DNA of 38,869 bases from Gammaproteobacteria bacterium (GCA_963575655.1 CAUYTY010000186.1:1-38869), one strand, 5' to 3'. Shown: positions 1 to 9,442, counted from the stretch's first letter. Numbers and translations: made by a program. The notes: generated by a model from the letters alone, not told the origin.

Positions 1-3
1 AAG

Positions 4-774
4 ATGGGCGGTGATTTATTTATTGCAGATTATGTAGGACCTAAATATTTACCTTTTAAATTGCATGAAATTGCATTTAGTGGTGTGCAGGCTGCGGTAT
101 TAGATGCTGTATCAAAATTTGTATTTAGGGGTTGGAAAGAAAACTTTAAAAAAAAAAACCCGTCAAAAATGCTATTAAGCGGGAGCCCCAAACCCACCGC
201 GAGGGTAAGAAAACGGGCGACAAACGTACGGGAGGATTCCCAGGCGTTGAAAACCGCCGCAACCAATTCCATCGGGGAATTTGCGGCCACCCTCCATCCG
301 CCACTACTCGACTTCTTCGGTCTGGATGCGGCCTTGAACAATCTTGCTTACCAGTTTAGCCAATATATCGGTATTCCTGTACGGGTACGTTCGAGTGCTA
401 CCTCACGCCGCCATGAGGCGATCGAGAGCACGATTTACCGTATTGCGCAAGAGGCTCTGACGAACTGCACCAAACATGCCAATGCTAGGGCTATCGATAT
501 CAACCTTGCCGACGCTGGTGACTGGATCGTGCTCACTATTGCCGACGATGGTGTCGGTTTTGATCTCGATTCTTTGGGGGGTGCGAAGAGCACCACAAGC
601 TTGGGTCTGCTCACCATGCGCGAGAGAACGGAATTCGCCGGCGGCAACTTCCACCTCGAATCAGCGCCGGGCCAGGGCACGACAGTACGAGTAGAAATTC
701 CAAGCACTTGCATTCCGGTCGCCAGCGTGAAGTTGCGCAGGGCTGATATGCCGCACTCCAAGGGAGGGGAGTAG
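4..774 (+). pseudogene. 5'-truncated NarL-type sensor histidine kinase joined to unrelated N-terminus
   Basis: The C-terminal two thirds is the end of a dimerisation domain followed by a HATPase_c domain of the NarX/DegS (HisKA_3) class. The tail of the dimerisation helix reads LHPPLLDFFGLDAALNNLA near residues 97-115. The N box EALTN is at residues 150-154, G1 DDGVGFD at 181-187, the G2-like SLGLLTMRER from 199, and the closing GQGT around 223. The helix that should carry the phospho-accepting His (a REIHDE-type motif) is missing, so the protein cannot autophosphorylate as written. The first ~55 codons are AT-rich, run through an A11 tract at about 148-158, and match no kinase domain I know, so the reading frame looks like a fusion across a breakpoint near 160-180. 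No response-regulator gene follows. The HATPase assignment is secure; the status as a remnant is inferred. Confidence 0.6.
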
Positions 775-810
775 ACGGAGGAAGAAGCGGTAGGGTTCCG
801 CATTTGAGAA

Positions 811-976
811 TTGAAAGAGGTGCTGAGCGAAAGTAATCTGCCCGTCCTGGCCAATCTGTATGACTGGGCGATGCTGCCTCGGGCTTTTTTTGGAGAATAT
901 TCTGGAACAATATGTGGTCCTCCCTGAGCCACACGCCCAGTGCGTTGAGTCCATTCCGTCAAAACAAATTGGTTAA
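811..976 (+). pseudogene. decayed minimal nucleotidyltransferase (MNT-type) C-terminal remnant
   Basis: Two adjacent reading frames together give the C-terminal end of an MNT-type nucleotidyltransferase, the antitoxin partner in HEPN/MNT pairs. The first frame from 811 reads LKEVLSESNLPVLANLYDWA. A one-base shift near 890-900 then gives ILEQYVVLPEP and a stop at 974-976. MNT proteins end with a similar (E)SDLPxxVDVVDW...ILxxxVVL pattern. No start codon or N-terminal GSRARG catalytic motif is present and the pieces are out of frame, so this is a relic. The HEPN partner is not visible. The assignment rests on a short pattern match by eye. Confidence 0.35.
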
Positions 977-993
977 ATCGTCACGAACGTCGG

Positions 994-1761
994 TCAGAGT
1001 CGTACCTCAATCCCGCGTGCAACCATTGCCTGTTTGGCCTGGGTGATGGTGTATTCCCCGAAGTGAAAGATACTGGCGGCTAATACTGCATCCGCCCGTC
1101 CCTCGATGACCCCATCGGCTAAATGCTCCAACCGACCCACGCCACCCGAGGCAATTACCGGTACCTCCACCGCATCGGAAATGGCCCGAGTGAGCGCCAG
1201 ATCAAAACCATCGCGAGTACCATCACGATCCATGCTCGTGAGTAGAATCTCTCCCGCACCCAATGCCACCATGCGCCGAGCCCATTCCACTGCATCCAAG
1301 CCTGTGGGGCGACGCCCGCCATGGGTATAGATCTCCCAACGCTGCGTTTCACCCACCACGCGCTTGGCGTCGATCGCAACCACAATACATTGCGAACCGA
1401 ATCGCTCCGCCGCCATGCGTACAAAGTCGGGCGTAAAGACGGCGGCAGTATTGATGCCTACTTTATCTGCCCCCGCATGAAGCAGACGCCGAATATCCTC
1501 CAAGGTGCGAATACCGCCCCCTACGGTCAAAGGAATGAAGACCTGACTGGCCACTTCTTCGACCACCTGGATCATCGTATTACGATCATCGCTACTGGCA
1601 GTAATGTCGAGAAAGGTGAGTTCATCTGCCCCCTGTTCATCGTAACGACGCGCGGCCTCAACAGGGTCGCCGGCATCGCGAATCTCCACGAAACGAACAC
1701 CTTTCACGACGCGGCCCTTGTCAACATCGAGACAGGGAATAATACGCTTGGCAAGGCCCAT
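994..1761 (-). CDS. hisF: imidazole glycerol phosphate synthase cyclase subunit HisF
   Basis: HisF converts PRFAR plus the ammonia delivered by HisH into imidazole glycerol phosphate and AICAR, linking histidine and purine synthesis in the cytoplasm. The 255-residue length is normal. The N-terminus [11 protein letters not shown] is diagnostic; the catalytic aspartates are D12 and D131 (in VVAIDAKR), matching D11/D130 of characterised enzymes. Phosphate-binding TVGGGIR and ASGGVG loops of the beta/alpha barrel are present. The start at 1761 gives the standard N-terminus. The gene stands alone here: the neighbouring hisA/hisH/hisI genes usually found beside it are not in this stretch. It looks intact. 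Confidence 0.97.
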   Translation of the reverse strand: MGLAKRIIPCLDVDKGRVVKGVRFVEIRDAGDPVEAARRYDEQGADELTFLDITASSDDRNTMIQVVEEVASQVFIPLTVGGGIRTLEDIRRLLHAGADKVGINTAAVFTPDFVRMAAERFGSQCIVVAIDAKRVVGETQRWEIYTHGGRRPTGLDAVEWARRMVALGAGEILLTSMDRDGTRDGFDLALTRAISDAVEVPVIASGGVGRLEHLADGVIEGRADAVLAASIFHFGEYTITQAKQAMVARGIEVRL

Positions 1762-1788
1762 AGTTTCCTCAATGCGATGTAATTGCTC

Positions 1789-1944
1789 ACGTCTTTCCCC
1801 TCAACGGCAGGGGTGCGCAAACAACCGACCCAAGTGGCCAGCTACTGGAATGACGAGCAGCTCACCACTTGGGTTAGTTACGATCCGCCCGTTGCCTTGT
1901 AGTGGGCATCCAGGGGAATAGGAAGGAGCGGGGGAGGGGACTCG
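1789..1944. other. intergenic region with a 9-bp inverted repeat
   Basis: The interval between hisF and the small exported-protein gene contains a perfect 9-bp inverted repeat, CCCAAGTGG ... CCACTTGGG, around 1829-1876, separated by about 27 bases. It has no T-tract on either strand, so it is not a classical terminator. It lies downstream of the 1945-2235 gene and upstream of hisF on the minus strand, so it could be a leader structure. Function unknown. Confidence 0.3.
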
Positions 1945-2235
1945 TTAGAAAACTGAGTCGTAGAGCCAGGTAAACACCGAGGCGGCCGTTGCCGCCGCAG
2001 CGGTAACACCGCAACCCACGACCGCATTAGAGGCGGTTGTCGATTGGAGCGCAACTGGCAAAGTAAATGGGCCAGTGCTCAATAACGCTGGGGTCAGTCC
2101 AAGATAGGTGGTGGTGGCAATCAGGGCCGCACCAAATACGCAGGAACGCCCCGCCTCACGAATGACTCCCGCATCTGCGGTCATCGGTAGAGTGGTGCTG
2201 GAGATTAGCACCAGGGCTAATAGTAGACGCTTCAT
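1945..2235 (-). CDS. small exported hypothetical protein
   Basis: A 96-residue protein with a clear Sec signal peptide: MKRLLL, a hydrophobic core (ALVLISSTTL), and a likely signal peptidase I site after ADA (residues 20-22). The mature part has two Ala/Gly/Thr-rich hydrophobic stretches, each with one cysteine (CVFGAALIA and VVGCGVTAAAA), ending in WLYDSVF. This could be a small envelope protein that inserts into a membrane. I do not recognise a family. A GGGAG ribosome-binding site lies about 11 bases before the ATG. It is co-oriented with hemA (upstream) and hisF (downstream) but separated by gaps, so it is probably its own transcription unit. Confidence 0.6.
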   Translation of the reverse strand: MKRLLLALVLISSTTLPMTADAGVIREAGRSCVFGAALIATTTYLGLTPALLSTGPFTLPVALQSTTASNAVVGCGVTAAAATAASVFTWLYDSVF

Positions 2236-2325
2236 TAAATAGATACTCCCAAGTTGTGAAAGTGTACCGGCAATGGTGACTTACACCGATTATAACCGTT
2301 CAACCCTTAATTCCTAACCCTGTTT

Positions 2326-3579
2326 TTATTCGCCGAGATCGAATAATTCCTGTGCTATGGAGAGGATCTCGGTACGGCCTTCATAGGCGGCTTGACGTAA
2401 CTGCGTACAAGGCCGGTGGAGGAATTTGTTGGTTAAACCTCGTGCCAGCAGTCGTAGTACTTCGGCTGGGTCCCTGCCAGCGGCGAGCATCCGTTGAGCC
2501 CTCTCTAGCTCCAAGTCGCGCAGGCTCTCCGCATGGGCGCGGTAGGCACAGATAGTGGACACCGCATCCAGGGATTGTATCCAGCCCATGAAGGCCGCAA
2601 CCTGGACATCGATAATCTCCTCGGCCTGTTTCGCTGCCTCCTGGCGTGAGCGTAGATTCTCCTGGATTACCTCCGTTAAGTCATCCACCGTGTAAAGGTA
2701 GACATCCGCCAGTTTTCCTACCTCGGATTCGATATCCCTGGGCACCGCGATATCTACCATAAATATGGGTCGGTGGCGACGGATCTTGATAGCAGCTTCT
2801 ACGGTGCTTTTGGTTAGGATGGGTTGAGGGCTCGCCGTGGAAGAGATGACGATATCGGCCTCGGCCAAGTGATTCTCTATCTCGTGCAAGGCGATGGCGT
2901 AACCGCCTAATTCTGTTGCTAAGAGGTGGGCGCGTTCCAGAGTACGATTGGCGACAATGATGCGCCCAATGCCGTTTTGACGCAGATGACGAGCCGCCAA
3001 TTCGATGGTCTCACCCGCACCAATGAGCAGGGCGGTGCGTGCGGTCAGGGTACTGAAGATCTGACGTGCCAGACCTACCGCTGCAAAGGCTACCGATACT
3101 GGCGAGCTGCCAATGGCGGTGTCGGTGCGTACCTGTTTGGCAACGGCGAAGGTATGCTGGAACAACCGATCCAACCGAGTACTGATGGTGCCTGCGTCGC
3201 GTGCTACGGTGTAGGCCGCCTTCATCTGCCCCAGGATCTGGGGCTCACCCAAGATGAGTGAATCCAAACCGCTTGCGACCCGCAAAATGTGCCGCACCGC
3301 CACTTGGTCTGGGTGCGCATAGGTGTAAGGGAGCAGATCACGGTTGGGTAGTTGGTGAAAATCGGCGAGCCATCCCAAGACCTCATCAGTTTCTGGACGA
3401 TCCATGCCCAGGTAGATTTCCGTTCGGTTACAGGTAGAAAGGATCGCGGCCTCTTGGATGGCCGAGTGCGAGGCAAGCTGATGTAGGGCGTAGTCGACCC
3501 GATCCGGTGTAAAGGCTACCCTCTCTCGGATTGCCACCGGTGCAGTCTTGTGGTTGATTCCAAAGGCCAGAAGGGACAT
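2326..3579 (-). CDS. hemA: glutamyl-tRNA reductase
   Basis: HemA reduces glutamyl-tRNA(Glu) to glutamate-1-semialdehyde with NADPH, the first committed step of C5-pathway tetrapyrrole synthesis. I place the start at 3579, giving [21 protein letters not shown] and 417 residues, the family's usual length. The open frame extends 36 codons upstream to 3687, but that extension (MMGLGYHH...) is not conserved. The active-site cysteine is C50 in [10 protein letters not shown]. The NADPH-binding segment is [15 protein letters not shown], and the C-terminal dimerisation helices are complete. The usual downstream neighbour prfA is not present. No strong Shine-Dalgarno precedes the ATG. Confidence 0.96.
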   Translation of the reverse strand: MSLLAFGINHKTAPVAIRERVAFTPDRVDYALHQLASHSAIQEAAILSTCNRTEIYLGMDRPETDEVLGWLADFHQLPNRDLLPYTYAHPDQVAVRHILRVASGLDSLILGEPQILGQMKAAYTVARDAGTISTRLDRLFQHTFAVAKQVRTDTAIGSSPVSVAFAAVGLARQIFSTLTARTALLIGAGETIELAARHLRQNGIGRIIVANRTLERAHLLATELGGYAIALHEIENHLAEADIVISSTASPQPILTKSTVEAAIKIRRHRPIFMVDIAVPRDIESEVGKLADVYLYTVDDLTEVIQENLRSRQEAAKQAEEIIDVQVAAFMGWIQSLDAVSTICAYRAHAESLRDLELERAQRMLAAGRDPAEVLRLLARGLTNKFLHRPCTQLRQAAYEGRTEILSIAQELFDLGE

Positions 3580-3892
3580 TGTCGAGGGTTCGAAGAGGGC
3601 AACAGGCGATTGTGCGGGATGAGCGTAGCGATGACAAGCCACCGAAAACGGGGCATCAGATGTGTGATGGTATCCGAGACCCATCAACTCGGATACTCGT
3701 TTCGACGGCGGTAGATGTGGTATACACTCCCCCGTTGCGTTAACCCGAGGGGAGATTTCGATTCTTACCGAACAAGCGGTCTAATGAATTTGGCCGTAGA
3801 TTCTCACCCATAGGCGAATTGATGGGTTTCATCGTCGCTAACGCGACAGAATAATCAGCGCCGGCTTTCCGTGGATTGAATCCACATTTTTA

Positions 3893-3930
3893 TCGCCCTC
3901 CCCCCAACCACCTCCCGTTGGGAGGGGGAG
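3893..3930. repeat. C-rich/G-rich palindromic interspersed repeat, copy 1
   Basis: A C-rich arm and G-rich arm pair as CCTCCC-gtt-GGGAGG with flanking runs, preceded by the motif CGCCCTCCCCCCAACC. Related copies lie at 9936-9976, 14794-14825, inside the element at 22594-22756, and in frame inside a gene at 7013-7052. It sits between hemA and the carbonic anhydrase gene, which diverge, so a terminator role is unlikely. Confidence 0.6.
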
Positions 3931-3972
3931 AAAAAGACTAACTCGCCTTTAGTATTCTGCAACGGGAAAATT

Positions 3973-4581
3973 ATGAATTCTCATCATTCATCTAGTCATA
4001 CCTATTCCTATGCCTTTACTACATCGGGCGCAGCCCCCGAGGCTGGGTCTGGGGTAATTCATAGCATTTCCCCGATGATCCTACCCTATCGCGGGGTTCT
4101 GCCGAGAATCGACCCCACGGCCTTTATTGCGCCGGGTGCGGTGGTGATTGGAGATGTGGTCATCGGGCCGGAGAGTTCGATCTGGTTTGGTTGCGTGGTG
4201 CGGGGTGATGTGAATGTGATCCGGATCGGAGCACGTACCAATATCCAGGATGGTAGCGTGATCCACGTCGCATCTTTTGGGAAAGGGACCCATATCGGTA
4301 ACGATGTAACGGTGGGACACTGCGCATTGTTACATGATTGCCAGTTGGATGATTACGCCTTTGTTGGTATGAAATCCGCTGTAATGGATGGGGCACGCAT
4401 CGAGAGTTATGCGATGTTGGCGGCAGGCGCCTTGTTGTCGCCACGAAAAACGTTGCCGGCGGGACAACTTTGGGCCGGAACACCCGCCAAATTCCTACGT
4501 GATCTAACGCCAAATGACCGTTCCGAATTTGAACTGCGCTCGCGGCAATATGTTGCCTTGGGACAGGAGTATCGCTCATGA
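3973..4581 (+). CDS. gamma-class carbonic anhydrase family protein (YrdA/PaaY-like)
   Basis: Left-handed beta-helix (hexapeptide repeat) protein related to E. coli YrdA. Characteristic stretches are VVIGDVVIGPESSIWFG, VVRGDV, IGARTNIQDGSVIHV, and TVGHCALLHDC. The metal-binding histidines of the family are in VIHV and in VGHxxxLH. The frame gives 202 residues; an internal ATG at 4075 (MILPYRGVLPRIDP) would give 168 residues, closer to the family's length, whereas 3973 has a modest GGGA ribosome-binding site. The first 34 residues are low-complexity and probably dispensable. The stop overlaps the ATG of the following nnrS by four bases (ATGA), indicating translational coupling. Whether it has real carbonic anhydrase activity cannot be judged, as many YrdA-type proteins are uncharacterised. 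Confidence 0.88.
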   Translation: MNSHHSSSHTYSYAFTTSGAAPEAGSGVIHSISPMILPYRGVLPRIDPTAFIAPGAVVIGDVVIGPESSIWFGCVVRGDVNVIRIGARTNIQDGSVIHVASFGKGTHIGNDVTVGHCALLHDCQLDDYAFVGMKSAVMDGARIESYAMLAAGALLSPRKTLPAGQLWAGTPAKFLRDLTPNDRSEFELRSRQYVALGQEYRS

Positions 4582-5775
4582 ATAAACTCGGCATTCCTAC
4601 GAAGAAATCAGTTCTACCCAAAGCGACGGGGCCAGTATTTTTCGCTGCTGGGTTCCGCCCCTTCTTTCTATTTGCAGGATTGCAGGCTGCATTGATGTTG
4701 CCATTATGGTTGGCAATGTGGTGGGGTTGGTTAGACCTGAACCTGCGCTGGCCGGCGATGATATGGCACGGCCATGAGATGGTGTTCGGCTTTGCGGGTG
4801 CGGCCATCGGGGGGTTTCTACTGACTGCGGTGCCCAATTGGACCAATACCGCCCCGGTCGAAGGACGACCATTGATGGTGTTATCTGCCGTGTGGTTGCT
4901 GGGACGAGCGGCCTTTGTCTTCTCTGGATGGCTACCATTGCCATTGGTGGTGGTGATTGAACTGGCCTATCTGCCGTTATTGGCAGTCTTGGTGGCCGGG
5001 CCATTGCTTCGTACGCGGGCTTGGCACAATGTTGCCTTTCTGCCAATTCTCATGGCGTTGTGGCTATGCGATCTGGTGATGCTCATCGGTGACATGATGC
5101 GTGGCTTGTACGCTGCGATTGGTCTGGTGCTGGTGCTCATCGCGGTAATTGCTGGTCGTATCGTTCCCTCTTTTACTCGTAACTGGTTATTTCTACAGCA
5201 TAAACAGATTGAGCCACGGCGCTACGCCTGGATCGAGCAGGGGGGGGGCCGCAGGTTCGGTGGTGTTGGCCTTTGTGGCTTGGATAGTGGCGCCGGGGTC
5301 TCCGGTTGCGGGTGGGCTGTTGCTTGCGGCGGCTGTTCTCCACTTGGTGCGACTGGCCGGTTGGCGTGGCCTATCCGCATTGGCTGAGCCTCTGCTGTGG
5401 GTGCTCCACCTCGGCTACCTCTGGTTAGTGGTTGGATTGGCATTGTTGGGATTGTCTGCCTTCATGACGACACTACCGACCTCAGCAGCGTTACACGCAC
5501 TCACCGCTGGTTGTATAGCCACGATGATCATTGGGGTGATGAGTCGGGCGACGCTGGGCCATTCGGGCCGTCCGTTGACGGTGACATGGCCGACCGTGGC
5601 GGCCTACCTGTTGGTTACGGTCGGGGCAGTGGTACGGTTGGTGGCCCCACTGACGCCGCTATCCATGGTGTTGATTGAGGTGGGAGGATTGCTCTGGGCT
5701 TTGGCCTGGGTGCTATTTACAGTGGTCTACTGGCCGATTCTCACCCGTCCCCGCATCGATGGGCAGCCGGGGTAG
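4578..5775 (+). pseudogene. nnrS: NnrS family heme/copper membrane protein, frameshifted at a G9 run
   Basis: NnrS proteins are polytopic membrane proteins with heme and copper that protect against nitrosative stress in denitrifiers and pathogens. The N-terminal part has the family pattern FFAAGFRPFFLFAG, then IWHGHEMVFGFAGAAIGGFLLTAVPNWT, with several transmembrane helices. The first frame runs to about 5240. A run of nine Gs (5240-5248) then shifts the frame; the rest of the protein continues one base out of phase and includes MSRATLGHSGRP, another hallmark. Removing one G restores a ~398-residue protein, the normal length. As written, frame 1 ends at 5387 with a garbled tail. This is either a sequencing error, a phase-variable tract, or a real pseudogene. 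It is coupled to the preceding gene by a 4-base overlap. Confidence 0.85.
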
Positions 5776-5814
5776 GAATTTACGCAACCGCTTTCCAGCA
5801 GAAAGTTAAATTGC

Positions 5815-6564
5815 ATGGATACCGAGACACTGATCTATGGGGTACACGCCGTGCGTGCTGCCCTCGCACAGGGACGGGTGCGTAATTTGTGGCTGGATGC
5901 CAGTCGCCAGGATGCTCGACTACAGGCCGTGCGTACGATGGCCGCAACTCTTCCGTGCCAAAACATCGAGCGTAAAGTATTGGATGCGATGGTCCCTGGC
6001 GTTCGCCACCAGGGGGTGGTAGCGCGTTGCCTGGGGCAGGCCTTACTCACCGAAGATGACCTACCAGCACTGTTGGGGACTTTGCAAGAACCAGCCTTTT
6101 TGCTGGTGTTGGACGGGGTCCAAGACCCGCACAACCTGGGGGCGTGTCTGCGTAACGCGGATGCGGCGGGGGTCCATGCCGTGATCGCGCCGCGTGATCG
6201 GGCCGCAGGACTTACCCCAGCCGTTCGTAAGGTGGCAAGTGGTGCGGCGGAGGTCGTGCCCTTTGTCCAGGTTACCAACCTTGCCCGCGCCTTGCGTACG
6301 CTCAAGGAAAATGGGATGTGGCTGGTTGGAGCGGATGGTAATGCCTCCCAATCCCTCTATGAGGTAAGCCTTACCGGTCCATTGGTATTGGTGATGGGAA
6401 CTGAGGGACGGGGGTTGCGCCGACTCAGTGCCGAACTCTGTGATTTTCTCGTACATATTCCGATGCTCGGCACGGTGGAAAGTTTGAATGTGTCGGTGGC
6501 CAGCGGTATCTGCCTATTCGAGGCACTACGCCAACGTCAGCTCGTTCCGAAAAAACATCCTTAG
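5815..6564 (+). CDS. rlmB: 23S rRNA (guanosine-2251-2'-O)-methyltransferase RlmB
   Basis: SPOUT-class (TrmH family) methyltransferase that methylates the 2'-O of G2251 in the 23S rRNA P loop using SAM. It has 249 residues versus 243 in E. coli. The N-terminal substrate-binding domain (IYGVHAVRAAL) is followed by the trefoil-knot catalytic domain: motif 1 DPHNLGACLRNADAAG at residues 104-119 (catalytic Asn107 and Arg113), motif 2 VMGTEGRGLRR at 193-203, and motif 3 IPMLGTVESLNVSVA at 215-229. All are intact. The usual upstream partner rnr is absent; nnrS precedes it with a 39-base gap. The ribosome-binding site is weak. Confidence 0.95.
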   Translation: MDTETLIYGVHAVRAALAQGRVRNLWLDASRQDARLQAVRTMAATLPCQNIERKVLDAMVPGVRHQGVVARCLGQALLTEDDLPALLGTLQEPAFLLVLDGVQDPHNLGACLRNADAAGVHAVIAPRDRAAGLTPAVRKVASGAAEVVPFVQVTNLARALRTLKENGMWLVGADGNASQSLYEVSLTGPLVLVMGTEGRGLRRLSAELCDFLVHIPMLGTVESLNVSVASGICLFEALRQRQLVPKKHP

Positions 6565-6626
6565 GGTGAGCCGTCTTGTGGTAATGAACTTCTGGATCTC
6601 TCGGAAGTGTCTTAATTATTAAGGTC

Positions 6627-9347
6627 ATGTCTACCTGTAACCTACGTGATCATCGTCGGCTGTTGGCGACTCCTATCGGTACCTCGCTGCTCAGGATAGA
6701 TCTGGCGCTCGATCTGTACGCTAGAAATCCGTTTCGAATGCTCGTCACGCCCGCCTGGTTGGAAGATGATCGGCGTGATGCCCTTGTTCAGCGTTTTCGG
6801 AATCTATACAAGCTGCGCCCCGAAGCTGCCATGGGCGGCGTTCTACGTATTGGCTACGAAGAACTCGCGGATATCCGTGACCCGGTCGGGCTTCTGAACG
6901 ACCTGCGCGAACCCCAGCGACGCCTAGTGTGGGAATTGTTTTGGCCGCATGTCGGACAAAAGGATTTCAATCGTATCTCCGCTGGGGGTGTGCTCAATAT
7001 CCCAAAAAATGCTCCACTCCCTTCCTCTCTTCGGCCGACAGGAGAGGGGGAATCTGCCGCGACGCCTACCACTGCAACCTCTGCGGCAACAACAGCGGTA
7101 TCCCCGACTGCTCAGGCTGCTACGGACGTAGTGGAAGGGGCAGAGGTCGGTGGTGGAAAAGAGTCAGCGTCGCGAGTGAACCAGGATCTTTTTTTCGCGT
7201 CTACTCGCGACCTTGGGCGTATGGCCGCGCTCTGTGAACGTGATCAAAACGAGAGCGAGCCAAAAGTTTCGCAAGAGGACGGGGGTGTTTCTTTTCAGAC
7301 ATTACCCAAGGAAAGGCTTACTGATACGGCACTGTGGACTCACACCCTGGCCATTCTTCATCACAATCGTGCGTTGGCCATTGAGGTATCGATTACTGCC
7401 TCGATCGAACCGCTAAAAATGCGTATGTACCGCGCTGGGGCGGATGAACACTGGCGCAAATCTTTTGGGTATTGGGCCGCGACAATTGCGAACCCGATAT
7501 TCTGGGAATATCTGAAGAGCCGGGTCGCGATCTTTGATGACCCGCAATTACAGCCATCGCACCTGGAACCGTTGCGTGACGAATTACCGGCCGCGCTTCT
7601 GGCTTTTAATGCCACTCTGTTGCGGGCCTATGTGGGGGCGGGTTGCATGGAGGATGCGGCTCGACACATGCGTCTACTCGGTATCAATCCCTTTCGTCTG
7701 CCCCTTCAGCAGAGCATTATGGTGGGGTTGGTGCGCGAGGTGGCGAATGCCTGGTTGAATCCCTTAATACAGCAGCTAGAAAGCCAACGTCCGCGTGAGA
7801 AGTGTTCTTGGCGGGTGCTGCGTGATTGGTTGACGCCGATTATTGAGTCTGCCGAAAAATTGCCGGTTGAAATCAAGGAAAAGTTCGGGGTAGATGAGAT
7901 TACCTTGGCCGAGATGCAATTCGATAACCTCGCGGAAAAGATCTTCGACAGTCTTGGGCCGGACATGGTGGATTATCAACCATCCAGTGAGCGAACCTTA
8001 CTGTTCTTGCTCCTGGTTCTACGAAAGATCTTGGGATTACCTCTCTCTGCTTCACTACAAAGGAAAGTGGAGGAACGCCGTGGTGAATATACCGAAAACC
8101 TCTACGGTCGTTTCTATGCCAATCCGCACCAAGCACGACAACTGGATCCTACCGAATGTTGGTTTCTGCCAGGAGAATTAGCCGATCCAGAGGCATCTCT
8201 CTTGTTACCTGTCCACAAACCCACCTCCGAGAAGGGCAAGGCTGCACTCTGGAGTTCGCAGGAGGTATTGGTTCCACGTTCGCAATTGGCCGATACCCTC
8301 CATCTTGGTAAAGCGGAAGAGGTTGGTGAACAACGGCAGGCTGAGGCCGATCGATTTATCAAATTGATCGAGGAGTTTACCCTAGAGGCCGAGCGTGACA
8401 AGCACCGCATCGAAACCGCCTGCGCTGCTGCGATTGCCGAAGAGGATGCGTATCGAAAGGTGCGAATGCGCATCTTTGATGAAGAACTCTTCCCTGAGGA
8501 AACTCCGCTCAAGACCGAGGTACAAAAAGTCGAGGATAGTTTTCGACCGCGTATTTCCGAGGTAGAGATGCGCTTGGCGGCCGCACGCGCGACTACTGCG
8601 GAACGCTGGACACCAGCATTGGTCGCTGCCCGTAAAACTCTCACACGACTTGAACCGTTGAACAGATTGGTGCGCGTCAATCTTCCCCTGGTTGTCGTCA
8701 TCGGTGGTGCTATGGCGCTGTCGATCTCTACTTTTTCTGCTGCCCGGATGTGGGCTATTCAATATTTGACGCCGCTGGAATTGGTCTTACGTACCCGCTG
8801 GTACGCCTCGGATTACTTCGTAGAGCAGATTCCCGTGGTGGTTGCGATCCTTCTGACCGTAATACTAACGATAGTTTTCACCGAGATCATTCTGGCGGGT
8901 AAGGCGCGTGCGGCCCAGCACAAGTTGCAGAAAACAGAAGAACGCCATCAAGAGGCCCTTGCCTGGATTGACCAAGTGGTCCAAGAGCAACGCGATGTAA
9001 TCCTTCGTGAGCAGGAAGGACAACTTTTAGAGCAACGCACCAAATTGCAGGACATTGCGCAACGTCGTGAGGTGTTTACCCAGGAGATGAATCAGATCGT
9101 AGCGAGTGTCCAAAGTCGTCACCAACAAGAGATTGAGCGTCGTCAGGCCACTTTCACCAATCACTTGGTGCAATTGCAGCTACGCCTCGACGCCTATAAG
9201 AGTCCTCCCAAGACCGTTGATGAGAAAGGCGATTTTACCGCCTATGTTGAGGCACTACGGATCGGCTATCTACCCGGCGAGCAGCCCCAGCGAAAGGATC
9301 TCAAGGCCCTCAGTAAACGCCATGTGGCGAAGTTATGGCCATTCTGA
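6627..9347 (+). CDS. large unrecognised protein: N-terminal NPFR...LRDP...ELFW domain, two TM segments, C-terminal coiled coil
   Basis: A 906-residue protein I cannot name. Residues ~33-108 contain NPFRML, RIGYEELADIRDP and RRLVWELFWPH, resembling a recurrent bacterial domain of the form NxFRVLGL...LRDPxxRLxDELFWFWP that often starts TPR- or DnaJ-like proteins. Residues ~128-175 are a low-complexity Ala/Thr/Ser linker; its beginning (PLPSSLRPTGEGE) is the translation of a genomic palindromic repeat. The middle is helical. A charged coiled coil (about 570-670) precedes two hydrophobic segments near residues 686-706 and 735-756. A long second coiled coil follows (about 760-870, rich in E/Q/R). 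The topology suggests a membrane-anchored protein with large cytoplasmic helical regions. The start at 6627 has a TAAGGT-like site. Confidence 0.65.
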   Translation: MSTCNLRDHRRLLATPIGTSLLRIDLALDLYARNPFRMLVTPAWLEDDRRDALVQRFRNLYKLRPEAAMGGVLRIGYEELADIRDPVGLLNDLREPQRRLVWELFWPHVGQKDFNRISAGGVLNIPKNAPLPSSLRPTGEGESAATPTTATSAATTAVSPTAQAATDVVEGAEVGGGKESASRVNQDLFFASTRDLGRMAALCERDQNESEPKVSQEDGGVSFQTLPKERLTDTALWTHTLAILHHNRALAIEVSITASIEPLKMRMYRAGADEHWRKSFGYWAATIANPIFWEYLKSRVAIFDDPQLQPSHLEPLRDELPAALLAFNATLLRAYVGAGCMEDAARHMRLLGINPFRLPLQQSIMVGLVREVANAWLNPLIQQLESQRPREKCSWRVLRDWLTPIIESAEKLPVEIKEKFGVDEITLAEMQFDNLAEKIFDSLGPDMVDYQPSSERTLLFLLLVLRKILGLPLSASLQRKVEERRGEYTENLYGRFYANPHQARQLDPTECWFLPGELADPEASLLLPVHKPTSEKGKAALWSSQEVLVPRSQLADTLHLGKAEEVGEQRQAEADRFIKLIEEFTLEAERDKHRIETACAAAIAEEDAYRKVRMRIFDEELFPEETPLKTEVQKVEDSFRPRISEVEMRLAAARATTAERWTPALVAARKTLTRLEPLNRLVRVNLPLVVVIGGAMALSISTFSAARMWAIQYLTPLELVLRTRWYASDYFVEQIPVVVAILLTVILTIVFTEIILAGKARAAQHKLQKTEERHQEALAWIDQVVQEQRDVILREQEGQLLEQRTKLQDIAQRREVFTQEMNQIVASVQSRHQQEIERRQATFTNHLVQLQLRLDAYKSPPKTVDEKGDFTAYVEALRIGYLPGEQPQRKDLKALSKRHVAKLWPF
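7013..7052 (+). repeat. C/G-rich palindromic repeat embedded in frame in a coding region
   Basis: The stretch has a C-rich arm (CCACTCCCTTCCTCTC) and a G-rich arm (GGAGAGGGGGAAT) spaced by about 11 bases, matching the dispersed repeat family of this window. It is read through in frame as PLPSSLRPTGEGE at the start of the low-complexity linker of the 906-residue protein. Confidence 0.45.
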
Positions 9348-9442
9348 TAAGGTGCAATTTTGTGGCCAACCTATTCATCTCCATGAATAATTGTCAACGC
9401 TTAAACCAATTTGTTGAGTAGCAACACAGATAGGGGGAACTA

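Noticed and set aside
3579-3687. Extended N-terminus of HemA from 3687
   Set aside because: The extra 36 residues do not match the family; the start at 3579 gives the conserved N-terminus and normal length.
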